From Domibacillus enclensis (GTDB taxonomy: Bacteria > Bacillota > Bacilli > Bacillales > Domibacillaceae): a stretch of 64,000 nucleotides of DNA. Shown one piece after another: positions 43,805 through 51,390 of this stretch. The notes beneath the pieces are model-generated. The model saw only the letters and a list, made by a program, of their open reading frames with translations, searched no databases and was not told where the DNA came from. The stretch spans positions 124,001-188,000 of the forward strand of contig NZ_FTLX01000002.1 of the NCBI RefSeq assembly GCF_900156125.1, written 5' to 3'. The position numbers and the translations under genes were made by a program. Numbering within the stretch: position 1 is the stretch's first letter; the number at the start of each line of letters is the position of its first letter.

Positions 43805-43819
43805 CCCGGCCATTCACTG

Positions 43820-44071
43820 TTAATGCGTATGCTCCTGTTCAACCCGGTCGACAAACTGCTTGGCTTCTACCAGGCCGGCGCCCGTTTGTTCACGGACAAA
43901 TTTCACGATCGGCACTTTGTTGCCGCCTTGCTGGAGCATCGCCTGCACCTTTTGTTCAAGCCCCGCATCCGTCAACACCGTCGGATGCGTTTTTTGACGG
44001 CGGCTGAGCAGCACACCGATGATCGCGACCAGGGCTGCAATAATTACAAATGACAGAACCGCACTGGACAT
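43820..44071 (-). CDS. Small membrane protein with ribosomal L7/L12 C-terminal-like domain
   Basis: 83 residues from the ATG at 44071, seven bases after AGGAGG (the ATG at 44077 is too close to it). One membrane helix (about 4-24) is followed by a Lys/Arg stop-transfer stretch. A compact domain then contains KVPIVKFVREQTGAGLVEAKQFVDRV, the L7/L12 C-terminal/ClpS-like pattern. Such membrane-tethered L12-like proteins occur in Bacillaceae; their role is unknown to me. Confidence 0.75.
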   Translation of the reverse strand: MSSAVLSFVIIAALVAIIGVLLSRRQKTHPTVLTDAGLEQKVQAMLQQGGNKVPIVKFVREQTGAGLVEAKQFVDRVEQEHTH

Positions 44072-44082
44072 GTTCATTCCTC

Positions 44083-44595
44083 CTATAAGTTACAGTCTTT
44101 TTTCACCTTCGTAAAGCCGGATAATTCAGCAATCAGTGCAGACAAAGCGGCGAACTTTTCCCCGGCATTGGTCGCACCGACGAGCAGTTTTGCTGTTTCG
44201 TAATAGCCGCCTAAATCCTTAATATACTTTTTAATTTTGGCAATGCGTGCCACCGGAATGGCGTTCAGCACGACAATCTCCGCAATGGCGAGGGAACAGT
44301 CCCAGGCACCCTGTGTTTCCACCATGCCATCAGTTGCCGGCGGTGCCTGCTCGACCACATTCATGTCAATATCCTTCTCCAAAAAATATGCTTTAATCGC
44401 GTCCGGATCTTCCTTCTCCAATAATTCATCCGGAATGTCCTCAATCGCTTTTAAAATCGGCGCCAGCTCATCTGCCCGCTCCTCCGAAATCGTTGGGGCT
44501 TCTGCTGCCTGAACCGCCGGGGAGTGAAAGGGAAGCAGCGCCATCACAATGGCAGTTGTTATGGCAATAAAACGAGCCCATATAGTTTTTTGCAT
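44083..44595 (-). CDS. Small secreted protein with two conserved Cys, bacteriocin-like candidate
   Basis: Start ATG 44595 (MQKTIWARF) after AAAGGAGG; 170 residues. A signal peptide (to about VQAAE) precedes an acidic helical propeptide-like region (ISEERADELAPILKAIEDIP). The second half begins QGAWDCSLAIAEIV and runs as amphipathic/hydrophobic helices to a C-terminal KKDCNL. The lone pair of Cys at the ends of the C-terminal half could be disulfide-linked. The acidic leader plus hydrophobic C-terminal piece resembles some large precursor bacteriocins, but no family was recognised and no immunity or export gene is adjacent. Confidence 0.6.
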   Translation of the reverse strand: MQKTIWARFIAITTAIVMALLPFHSPAVQAAEAPTISEERADELAPILKAIEDIPDELLEKEDPDAIKAYFLEKDIDMNVVEQAPPATDGMVETQGAWDCSLAIAEIVVLNAIPVARIAKIKKYIKDLGGYYETAKLLVGATNAGEKFAALSALIAELSGFTKVKKDCNL

Positions 44596-44700
44596 CTTTT
44601 TTCCTCCTTTACCCAATTTAGTGACAGTATAACAGGATAAATATAGAAAGAAAGGGATGTTGTTAAAATGTATAAAATGTCATATTTTGAAATATAAACG

Positions 44701-44731
44701 CAAGAAAGCCGCTTCCGTTACGAAAGCGGCT
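44701..44731 (-). terminator. Terminator of the SH3-domain protein gene
   Basis: On the minus strand AGCCGCTTTCG pairs with CGGAAGCGGCT (one G-T pair) and is followed by TTTCTTG, seven bases after the stop codon. Confidence 0.8.
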
Positions 44732-44737
44732 CTCCGA

Positions 44738-45442
44738 TTACTTTTTGGTGATCTTCACAAGCTCAGAGGTTGTTTTTCCTTTGTAGGTGCCCTTGATAAA
44801 GCCATGATTTTTCGCGTAGTAGCTGATGTACCCGTCTGATGATTTCACCGTCACAACGCCTGAGAACCGGCCGGCTGCTGTCGTCAGCACGTTTCCGGAT
44901 CCGGTAATCGTATACGTGAGTGATTCGTCAAAGGCATCCGTCCACTTTTTGCCGATTTTCACCGGGTACGCAATATCTGTGTAGTATTCAGATTCCGGCC
45001 AGCCGACATAAAGGCCCTTTTGATTTTCATACAGAAGATACGATTCTTCACTGTCGACGTCCATCCACTCATCCCAGCCGTTGTACTTGCCAACGTAAAC
45101 GTTTGTTGACAGCTCCCCGTCTGCTTTATACGTGTACGCTTTCGTTTTGTCCGGCAGGAAGCTGTACATGCGCAAATATTGAGACGCAACATACGCGCGT
45201 TTTCCCTTGTAGCCGATTTCGCTCCAGCCTGTTTTCGACTGAGAATACACGGAAACCGACACATTGTTTTTCAGCGAGCCGATCACCTTTGCTTTCGTGC
45301 TCGGTGCGCTGCGGACATTTAGCGAGCCGCTGTCAATCGCCACATAGCCGACGCTCGGCGCTGCTTCCGTTTGGACAGGAGAAATGAAACAGAATGCCAC
45401 AATAAAAGAGATGAGTACATAAAGAACTTTGCTGCTTTTCAA
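44738..45442 (-). CDS. Secreted SH3b-domain protein
   Basis: 234 residues. A signal peptide (to about QTEAA) precedes a bacterial SH3 domain (about 32-92: GSLNVRSAPSTKAKVIGSL, GWSEIGYKGKRAYVASQYL), which usually binds peptidoglycan. The C-terminal 135 residues are beta-rich with many Tyr and Trp (NGWDEWMDVDSEESYLL, KIGKKWTDAFDESLTYTITG) and are not assigned. No catalytic domain is visible. Probably a wall-associated protein. Confidence 0.78.
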   Translation of the reverse strand: MKSSKVLYVLISFIVAFCFISPVQTEAAPSVGYVAIDSGSLNVRSAPSTKAKVIGSLKNNVSVSVYSQSKTGWSEIGYKGKRAYVASQYLRMYSFLPDKTKAYTYKADGELSTNVYVGKYNGWDEWMDVDSEESYLLYENQKGLYVGWPESEYYTDIAYPVKIGKKWTDAFDESLTYTITGSGNVLTTAAGRFSGVVTVKSSDGYISYYAKNHGFIKGTYKGKTTSELVKITKK

Positions 45443-45489
45443 AAAAATTCCCCCTTCAATAGATTCGGGTCTATTATACTATAGTTTTC

Positions 45490-46512
45490 TTACCGCGTAA
45501 TAAACATTTGTGTGTAATAGCGCCCGTATACACCAATGCCGATTTCCTCGTATTCTGGCGTTAAAATATTCGTTCGGTGACCGGGGCTGTTCATCCAGCC
45601 GTTCATAACATCCTCTGCGTCCGTGTAGCCCCCGGCAATATTTTCACCTGCAAGGGAAAAGGTCAGACCAAAATCGCTCATCATGCTGAAGGGACTTCCG
45701 TACGTCGGCGACTGATGGTCAAAGTAATTAAGATCCTTCATATCCTGAGACTTTACACGTGCCACATAGCTGAGATCCTTTGCCAGCTTTAGCGGAGCCA
45801 GTCCTTCTTTTGCCCGCTCCTCGTTAACAATAGTCCAAATTTCACGTTCAATCGCGCTCGGCTCAAAGGTAGGGTCAATGTCATACAGCTGCTCCGGCTC
45901 TTCCACCGGTTCCGGCTCGCCAATAAACTCATCAATATTCAGCATGAAAATCGCCATTTGCCCGCGTGTGACAATCCCGTTCGGGTCATATTTACCATTG
46001 CCGACGCCGGACGTCAGCCCATTCGCCGCCAGCGCGTTAATGTAAACCGCATCCGGATGAGAAGCCGGAACATCCGAAAAGCCCGTTTCAGGCGTACCGT
46101 TTAAATACAGCGCCTTCACAACCGTCCGCGCCATTTCCGCCCGCGTCACCACCGTATCCGGATAAAAACGGCTGCCGAGTTCATACACATTGTTGTACGC
46201 ATAAAACGCAATATACGGAAACGCCGCCTGGCTCGGCGCCACATCCGAATACGGCAGCTCCACCTTCTCATAGCCGCTCACACCCTGAACGCGCCCAAGA
46301 AAAATCGTATTCTGCGCCCGTGTCACTGGCTCATTCTGACGAAACGTACCATCCGGAAAGCCCGAAATTAATCCGCGCGCCGCCATTTCCTCCACCGCAT
46401 CGTAAGCCTTCTCATTCGGATGCACATCCGGAAAAGCCGCCGCCTCCGCAGAACCGCTCCAAAGCGAAGCCGATAAAAGCAGCGCCGTCGCAATCGCAAA
46501 ATGTTTTCTCAC
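45490..46512 (-). CDS. SLH-anchored CAP-domain (SCP/PR1) protein
   Basis: 340 residues. Signal peptide to about AEAAAF, three SLH domains (about 25-190: VHPNEKAYDAVEEM, VTRAQ, VTRAEMART and VTRGQMAIF), a Pro/Glu linker (EPEPVEEPEQ), and a C-terminal CAP domain (about 215-340). The CAP domain has NEERAKEGLAPLKL, FDHQSPTYGSPF, GENIAGGYTDAEDVM and HRTNILTPEYEEIGIGV. CAP domains of this type occur in many spore and surface proteins of Bacillus; the biochemical role is unsettled. Confidence 0.9.
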   Translation of the reverse strand: MRKHFAIATALLLSASLWSGSAEAAAFPDVHPNEKAYDAVEEMAARGLISGFPDGTFRQNEPVTRAQNTIFLGRVQGVSGYEKVELPYSDVAPSQAAFPYIAFYAYNNVYELGSRFYPDTVVTRAEMARTVVKALYLNGTPETGFSDVPASHPDAVYINALAANGLTSGVGNGKYDPNGIVTRGQMAIFMLNIDEFIGEPEPVEEPEQLYDIDPTFEPSAIEREIWTIVNEERAKEGLAPLKLAKDLSYVARVKSQDMKDLNYFDHQSPTYGSPFSMMSDFGLTFSLAGENIAGGYTDAEDVMNGWMNSPGHRTNILTPEYEEIGIGVYGRYYTQMFITR

Positions 46513-46606
46513 ACAATCTCCCCATTTCTTTTTCTACTATAATAGCATGTGGTTTTGGCGGAAAATAGGGAGTTGAGGAAGATTGTTAAAGAAATGGCAG
46601 GAAAGT

Positions 46607-46950
46607 GTGCAAGTTTCGGGGGTGAGCGTGTAAGTTTCGTGGGAAGTGAGCAAGTCTCGTCCGAGCGTGCAAGTTTCGTGGAAAGTGTGCAAGTCTCGTC
46701 CGAGCGTGCAAGTTTCGTGGGAAGTGTGCAAGTCCCGCCCGAGTGTGCAAGTTTCATGGAAAGAGTGTAAGTCCCGCCCGAGCGTGCAAGTTTCATGGAA
46801 AGTGTGCAAGTCTCGCCCGAGCGTGCAAGTTTCGTGGGAAGTGTGCAAGTCCCGCCTGAGCGTGCAAGTTTCGTGGGAAGTGTGCAAGTCCCGCCCGAGC
46901 GTGCAGGTTTCGTGGAAAGTGTGCAACCCCATGCCAAAGAGTGCAACTTT
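46607..46950. repeat. Intergenic unit array B (GTGCAAG class), 18 units, downstream of NERD gene 2
   Basis: Eighteen direct units begin at 46607, 46628, 46648, 46667, 46687 and onward to 46921 and 46941, with spacing alternating 20 and 19 bp after the first. Two alternating unit types form a 39-bp dimer: GTGCAAGTTTCGTGGGAAGT and GTGCAAGTCCCGCCCGAGC. The last unit reaches the NERD stop codon at 46954. No inverted units. Long open frames inside the array, rich in repeated CTL or VQVS words, are by-products of the repeat. Confidence 0.92.
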
Positions 46951-46953
46951 CTT

Positions 46954-47895
46954 TTATTTATGCTGCTTCAGAACACTCAAATTTAGATAATAGCGATAGC
47001 CGTCCCGGTGGCTTACTTTTGAAAGCAGCCGTTGAGCTGTGAAGCGTGAGGTCATTTGTAAAAAATCCAGCGTTTTTTTCACAGTCAGTGGCTGCCCGAA
47101 TAAAAGGGAATAATCATACAGTGCCTGGAAATGAGCACTTTTCGATTTGGAATAACAGCTTCGGCACCGCCAACCGGAATATTCCCGCTGAATCTCAAAG
47201 GTGCCGCATTGCGGACAACGGATTCCTTTTATAATGACAGTGGGCTCAATTTTGAAATGCGAAAATAAATCCATATCAAAAGGACGGTTTAATTTGTTCA
47301 ATCGTGTCACGAATCTGGAGAGTTCCGTTCCGGTCAGTCGTTTTGATGAAGAGGTTATTTTGGAAGAAACTTCTGAAGGATAAAGAAGCATTTGAGAGAT
47401 TTTCTCATCAGGTGGTTCAACGACAAGCCGTGTTCGCGGATTCGCTATGATAACAAATGCCTTGGTTGGAAAATGTGAAAGGTGTTCGTTTAATAGAAGA
47501 TTTTGAAGATGATTTTGCTGGCGGCGTGCTTGAAGAAAGGGGTTGGACAAGACTTCGTGGTCCCGAATCAGTTGACGAGTATGAGTATCATACGTGATGG
47601 GGCCTGCATAATTTTTAATTTCCAAAATAGTAGCGCAGGATTCTGTCAAAATCAGCGTATCCATTTGAAAAAACGATCCAGTCGTCGTTTTCAATCGCAA
47701 ATCATGAAGAATAAAAATACCCGGACGGTTCAGTTCGCGCAAGTGGTAATCAACATCCTTTTCCCCCTGAAATCCTGCGCGGGTCCGCTGAAGTTCACTT
47801 TCAATCAAGGGAATGGAGGGGTGACTGGCTGGAAGACGGCTTAAAAGGATTTCCAGCTTTTCAATCAAAATAGGTTTTTCGCGATGCTGAATAAT
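46954..47895 (-). CDS. NERD-domain protein with zinc ribbon and C-terminal HTH-like region (NERD 2)
   Basis: Paralogue of the gene at 25383. AGGAGG (47905-47910) and an in-frame stop (47902-47904) limit the start; no ATG/GTG/TTG has proper spacing, while ATT 47895 lies 9 nt away. TTG 47868 is the alternative and gives 304 residues. From TTG numbering: Asp70 in FFQMDTLIL, Glu83-x-Lys85 in TILEIKNYAG (NERD catalytic pattern), zinc ribbon Cys218, Cys221, Cys235 and Cys238, and an HTH-like end (about 258-290, LTVKKTLDFLQMTSRFTAQR). GTGCAA arrays flank it on both sides. Probably a DNA-acting protein; its target is unknown. Confidence 0.85.
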   Translation of the reverse strand: MIQHREKPILIEKLEILLSRLPASHPSIPLIESELQRTRAGFQGEKDVDYHLRELNRPGIFILHDLRLKTTTGSFFQMDTLILTESCATILEIKNYAGPITYDTHTRQLIRDHEVLSNPFLQARRQQNHLQNLLLNEHLSHFPTKAFVIIANPRTRLVVEPPDEKISQMLLYPSEVSSKITSSSKRLTGTELSRFVTRLNKLNRPFDMDLFSHFKIEPTVIIKGIRCPQCGTFEIQREYSGWRCRSCYSKSKSAHFQALYDYSLLFGQPLTVKKTLDFLQMTSRFTAQRLLSKVSHRDGYRYYLNLSVLKQHK

Positions 47896-47987
47896 AGTAG
47901 GTTACCTCCTTTTTAGGCTATAAAATAAACTTCTTGATCAAGGATTCCAATTCCTTCATCTGAAATGTTAAATTTTTGTAAATGTCT

Positions 47988-48197
47988 GTGCAAATTTTTC
48001 AGAAAGTGTGCAAGCTTTGGCTCGAGCGTGCAACTTCTGGGAAAAGTGTGCAACTCCGGGCCGAGGGTGCAACTTCAGCGAAAAGAGTGCAACCCCCGGC
48101 CCAGCGTGCAACTTCCGAGAAAAGTGTGCAAGCTTTGGCTCGAGCGTGCAACTTCCGAGAAAAGAGTGCAACCCCCGGCCAAAGCGTGCAACTCCCC
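47988..48197. repeat. Intergenic unit array C (GTGCAAC/G class), 11 units, upstream of NERD gene 2
   Basis: Eleven direct units begin at 47988, 48008, 48028, 48048, 48067, 48087, 48106, 48126, 48146, 48166 and 48186, 19-20 bp apart. The core is GTGCAACTTC or GTGCAAGCTTTGG with spacers such as CGAGAAAA. Same class as arrays B and D but with its own spacer variants. It separates the NERD promoter side from the next SLH gene. Confidence 0.9.
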
Positions 48198-48216
48198 CAA
48201 CCAAAGCAAACAACAA

Positions 48217-49221
48217 TTACCCTAAAATTTGAGCAATCAAGTCTTCTCTCAACTGTTTCTTCGCCGCTTCATACTGCGTACGGAACGACTGCGCCTCGGT
48301 TGCGTTGAATCCAGCACCTGTCAGGTCAGCAACCAGCTGAGCGTAAATCACTTCAAACGCAGCATCTGTTTCTTGCTCTGCTTGAAGCGCCTGCGGATAG
48401 TACTTGTCGTAAACTGCTGTCAAGCTTGCCCCGGATGCGATCTCTGCTTTCGCTTGACCAGCCAGTACATCCAAGTCCGATTTTGCTTCTGCCTGCAAAT
48501 CAGCAAAATCATCGCTATACTCCGCTTTAATGCTAGCCGCTGTTTCGCCGCCGCCCGGAGTACCTGGGCCTGGAGCTGGAGTTCCTGGATCGACGACTTC
48601 ACCGTCATCCTCGCCTGGTACGTCTTCATAGTTCAGCGCATTGTTCAAAAAGATCGCTAGCTGGCCACGTGTTACGATGCCATTCGGGTCATATTTCCCA
48701 TCGCCGACACCGGACGTGATGCCCGCCGCTGCCAGTGCGCAAATGTAGGATGCGGCACCGTGAGAGGCAGAAACATCGTTGAACGGCATAGCAGAAGAGG
48801 CTGGCAATTCAAAGGCGCGTGTTAAAATAATCGCCATTTCCGAACGGGAAAGCGGTCGCTCTGGATAAAAACGAGTGCTTTCGCTGAAAATGCCGCGGTC
48901 CATCAGCTCTGCGACATACGGATAAGCGCGTGAGCTTGATGGCAGGTCGGAGTATACAGCATTTTGTGTCGTTACTTTGACACCGAGCGCGCGGCCAATC
49001 AGAATAGCACTTTCGGCACGGGTGACGGCTTGATATTGCTTGAATGTGCCATCCGGGAATCCGGAAATAATGCCTGATTTCGACATCGCTTCCACCGCTT
49101 CATACGCCCGGTGGCTCGTTTTGACATCCGGGAACTGGGCAGCTGAAACGGAAGTGGTGAAAATAGAGACAGCTAGAACGGGTGTGATCGCCGCTGTCAT
49201 CGCTTTCTTTTTAAAAGTCAT
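48217..49221 (-). CDS. SLH protein with a novel helical C-terminal domain
   Basis: Start ATG 49221 (MTFKKKAMTAA) with AAAGGAG; an upstream in-frame ATG at 49269 has no site. 334 residues. Signal peptide to about SVSAAQ, three SLH domains (about 28-195), a Pro/Gly/Glu linker, and a 105-residue helical C-terminal domain. That domain (IKAEYSDDFADLQAEAKSDL to QYEAAKKQLREDLIAQILG) matches the C-terminus of the membrane-anchored protein at 60565-61479. It is not a domain I can name. Probably displays this module on the surface. Confidence 0.83.
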   Translation of the reverse strand: MTFKKKAMTAAITPVLAVSIFTTSVSAAQFPDVKTSHRAYEAVEAMSKSGIISGFPDGTFKQYQAVTRAESAILIGRALGVKVTTQNAVYSDLPSSSRAYPYVAELMDRGIFSESTRFYPERPLSRSEMAIILTRAFELPASSAMPFNDVSASHGAASYICALAAAGITSGVGDGKYDPNGIVTRGQLAIFLNNALNYEDVPGEDDGEVVDPGTPAPGPGTPGGGETAASIKAEYSDDFADLQAEAKSDLDVLAGQAKAEIASGASLTAVYDKYYPQALQAEQETDAAFEVIYAQLVADLTGAGFNATEAQSFRTQYEAAKKQLREDLIAQILG

Positions 49222-49417
49222 TTTATAATCTCCTTTAATTGTAGTTACACAAAAGTATAGCATATTCATCCAATCATTACCTTATTTTCAAGATCATTTA
49301 TGAAGTGAAAGGATCATGAAAATTTTGTAGAAATTTGTCGAATGTTCTGTTAGGATGTTTAAAGATAATAGTCCCTTTTTCATGTGTTATAAGATAGAAA
49401 AATGGAGGTAGGACCAT

Positions 49418-51295
49418 TTGGGAAATAAAAAATTAGCGTCTTGTATGGCTCTTTTGTCCGTCTTCACTCTTACTCAAGCGCCAAACCTTTCATACGCCGC
49501 AGACATGAACTGGCTGGAATCCTCTCTCCATCAGGAAAATGGGAAGATGGAGGCAGACGTAACCGCACATTTCTCTGCTTTAAACGAGCAGCTGCTGACG
49601 GTAACCGCTTCGTCTTCGAATGCCGGTGTGATAACGGCTGCTGCTTCAGGCACTACAGTTCATTTTGAGCCGAAAACCAGCGGTGCTGCGGTTTTAACGG
49701 TGGAGGGGGACGATGGAACGAGCCGCTTAGCCGACCGTTTCCAGGCAACGGTGACCAAACTTGGTGACAGCAATGGCGACGGCTTGATCACCCCGGCGGA
49801 TGTTTTATTCGTGTATCAGGTGATTAATGGAAAAGTTACGGTAACTGAGACACAGAAAAAGGCACTCGACATGAACGGGGACGGTGTGCTGACCGCTGCA
49901 GACGCTTCGCTCATGATGAAAACGTATACGAGCGGAAGCAGTGGGCAGTCGTTGGCACCGAAGTTCGTCGTGGAATGGAGCAATGTGAACGATGCACCTG
50001 TGCTTATTTCAGCGCCCGATCCGCAGCAGGCAGTGACGGATGAAGAATATTCATGGACGCTGCCGGAAAATACATTCGCCGACATTGACGAAGCCGATGC
50101 ACTCACCCATTCCGCTTCATTAGAAAACGGGCAGCCGCTGCCAAATTGGCTTACGTTTGACGAAACGAACCAGACCTTTCACGGGACACCGGCAGAATCC
50201 GGCGCCTTGAAGGTGAAAGTAACAGCGAAGGACGCGGAAAATGAAACAGCTGAAACGATTATTGATTTTACGATTCAAGAAAAAGTGGTCAATCAAGCAC
50301 CGGAAGTGACCGGACAAGTGCCGGAGCAGCTGGCTGTTTTGAACGTGCCGGGTGATTCCATCGATTTATCCAGTTTGTTCAGTGATCCGGATGGCGACTC
50401 GTTAACGTTTACAGCGGTCTCCCTGGATGAATCCATCGCAGCCGCAGCAGTAAACGGAAGTGACGTAGCCATTCAGCCGGAAGGCATTGGCAGGACAAAG
50501 CTGAAAGTTATCGCCAGTGACGGAAAAGCGTCAGCCGAAACCTTTATAGACGTCCGTTCCGTGGAGGTCGTACCGGGCGGATGGATCGATGTAACAACCA
50601 AGCAGGGTGCCTCCAGTGTTGTAGTGGATATTTCACCGTACTTTCCGCAAGCGACTGCTATTGAACTGCGATCAAATGGCGTATCAAGCGCGCTATCGGG
50701 AAAAGTCGTTACCTATTTGCCAGGAGCCGCCGGTACTGAACAAATTTGGGTGATTTCATCCGAGCATCAAGCGGTGCGCATCACCATCCACGTAGTTGCT
50801 CAAACGGGAAGCTCGTTCTTTTTTTCTGAATATTTGGACGGCGGAAATGGACGCATTGCACTGGAAATCTACAATAGTTCTTCAGAAAAAACGGCTGGAT
50901 ATACGCTTGAAGCCCACTTGTGGGATCAAACCGCAGGCAAGCGAACTGTTCATTCGGGCTCCTTATTCGATACATGGCCGGGAAATACGTACAACATCAT
51001 TAACTCCACTTTTTATGACTACTTTGACTTGACCAGTGCCTGGTACTACAACGAAGAATGGAACCTTTGGGGACCGAGCCAGTACCCAGTTGCCTTCGTT
51101 TTGAAAAAGAACGGCCAGGTGATGGACGTGATCGGCGATCCAAACGGAACAGGTCCGGCGCCTATTTTCATGAACGGCGGAACGATTACGAGGAAGCTAG
51201 GGATCAGAACGGGCTCCGGCTCCTTCCAGCTTCTTGGGGAATGGGACCGATACCCGAGCGGAACGTTTCAATTTATGGGCAGACACACGCCTTAA
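49418..51295 (+). CDS. Secreted protein with internal dockerin-like domain, cadherin-like domains and C-terminal beta domain
   Basis: TTG start with GGAGG nine bases upstream; 625 residues. Signal peptide to about LSYAAD. A dockerin-like pair of calcium loops lies at 115-173 (GDSNGDGLITPADVLFVYQ and DMNGDGVLTAADASLMMK). Two cadherin/Ig-like domains follow (about 190-290 and 295-380; NWLTFDETNQTFHGTPAES, LFSDPDGDSLTFTA). The C-terminal 170 residues (FFFSEYLDGGNGRIALEIYN onward) resemble a lamin-tail-like domain. No SLH domain, so it needs another anchor. First of four co-directional surface genes ending in the cohesin protein. Confidence 0.82.
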   Translation: MGNKKLASCMALLSVFTLTQAPNLSYAADMNWLESSLHQENGKMEADVTAHFSALNEQLLTVTASSSNAGVITAAASGTTVHFEPKTSGAAVLTVEGDDGTSRLADRFQATVTKLGDSNGDGLITPADVLFVYQVINGKVTVTETQKKALDMNGDGVLTAADASLMMKTYTSGSSGQSLAPKFVVEWSNVNDAPVLISAPDPQQAVTDEEYSWTLPENTFADIDEADALTHSASLENGQPLPNWLTFDETNQTFHGTPAESGALKVKVTAKDAENETAETIIDFTIQEKVVNQAPEVTGQVPEQLAVLNVPGDSIDLSSLFSDPDGDSLTFTAVSLDESIAAAAVNGSDVAIQPEGIGRTKLKVIASDGKASAETFIDVRSVEVVPGGWIDVTTKQGASSVVVDISPYFPQATAIELRSNGVSSALSGKVVTYLPGAAGTEQIWVISSEHQAVRITIHVVAQTGSSFFFSEYLDGGNGRIALEIYNSSSEKTAGYTLEAHLWDQTAGKRTVHSGSLFDTWPGNTYNIINSTFYDYFDLTSAWYYNEEWNLWGPSQYPVAFVLKKNGQVMDVIGDPNGTGPAPIFMNGGTITRKLGIRTGSGSFQLLGEWDRYPSGTFQFMGRHTP

Positions 51296-51390
51296 ATCTT
51301 TATTATTAGAAAAGTTAAATAATTCAAATAAACCAGCCGATATTAAAAAAGACCTATTCCTTTTCAGGTGGTCAACAAGGAGGATCAATT

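Noticed and set aside
46509-46990. Several overlapping open frames on both strands with repeated CTLGRDLHTSHET or VQVSWEVCKS words
   Set aside because: They are produced by the 39-bp dimer periodicity (a multiple of three) of array B, have no ribosome binding sites, and similar frames appear in arrays C and D in different reading frames.
46607-48197. CRISPR array
   Set aside because: Units are 19-20 bp with no distinct unique spacers, units alternate in type and other arrays have inverted halves, and no cas genes are present.
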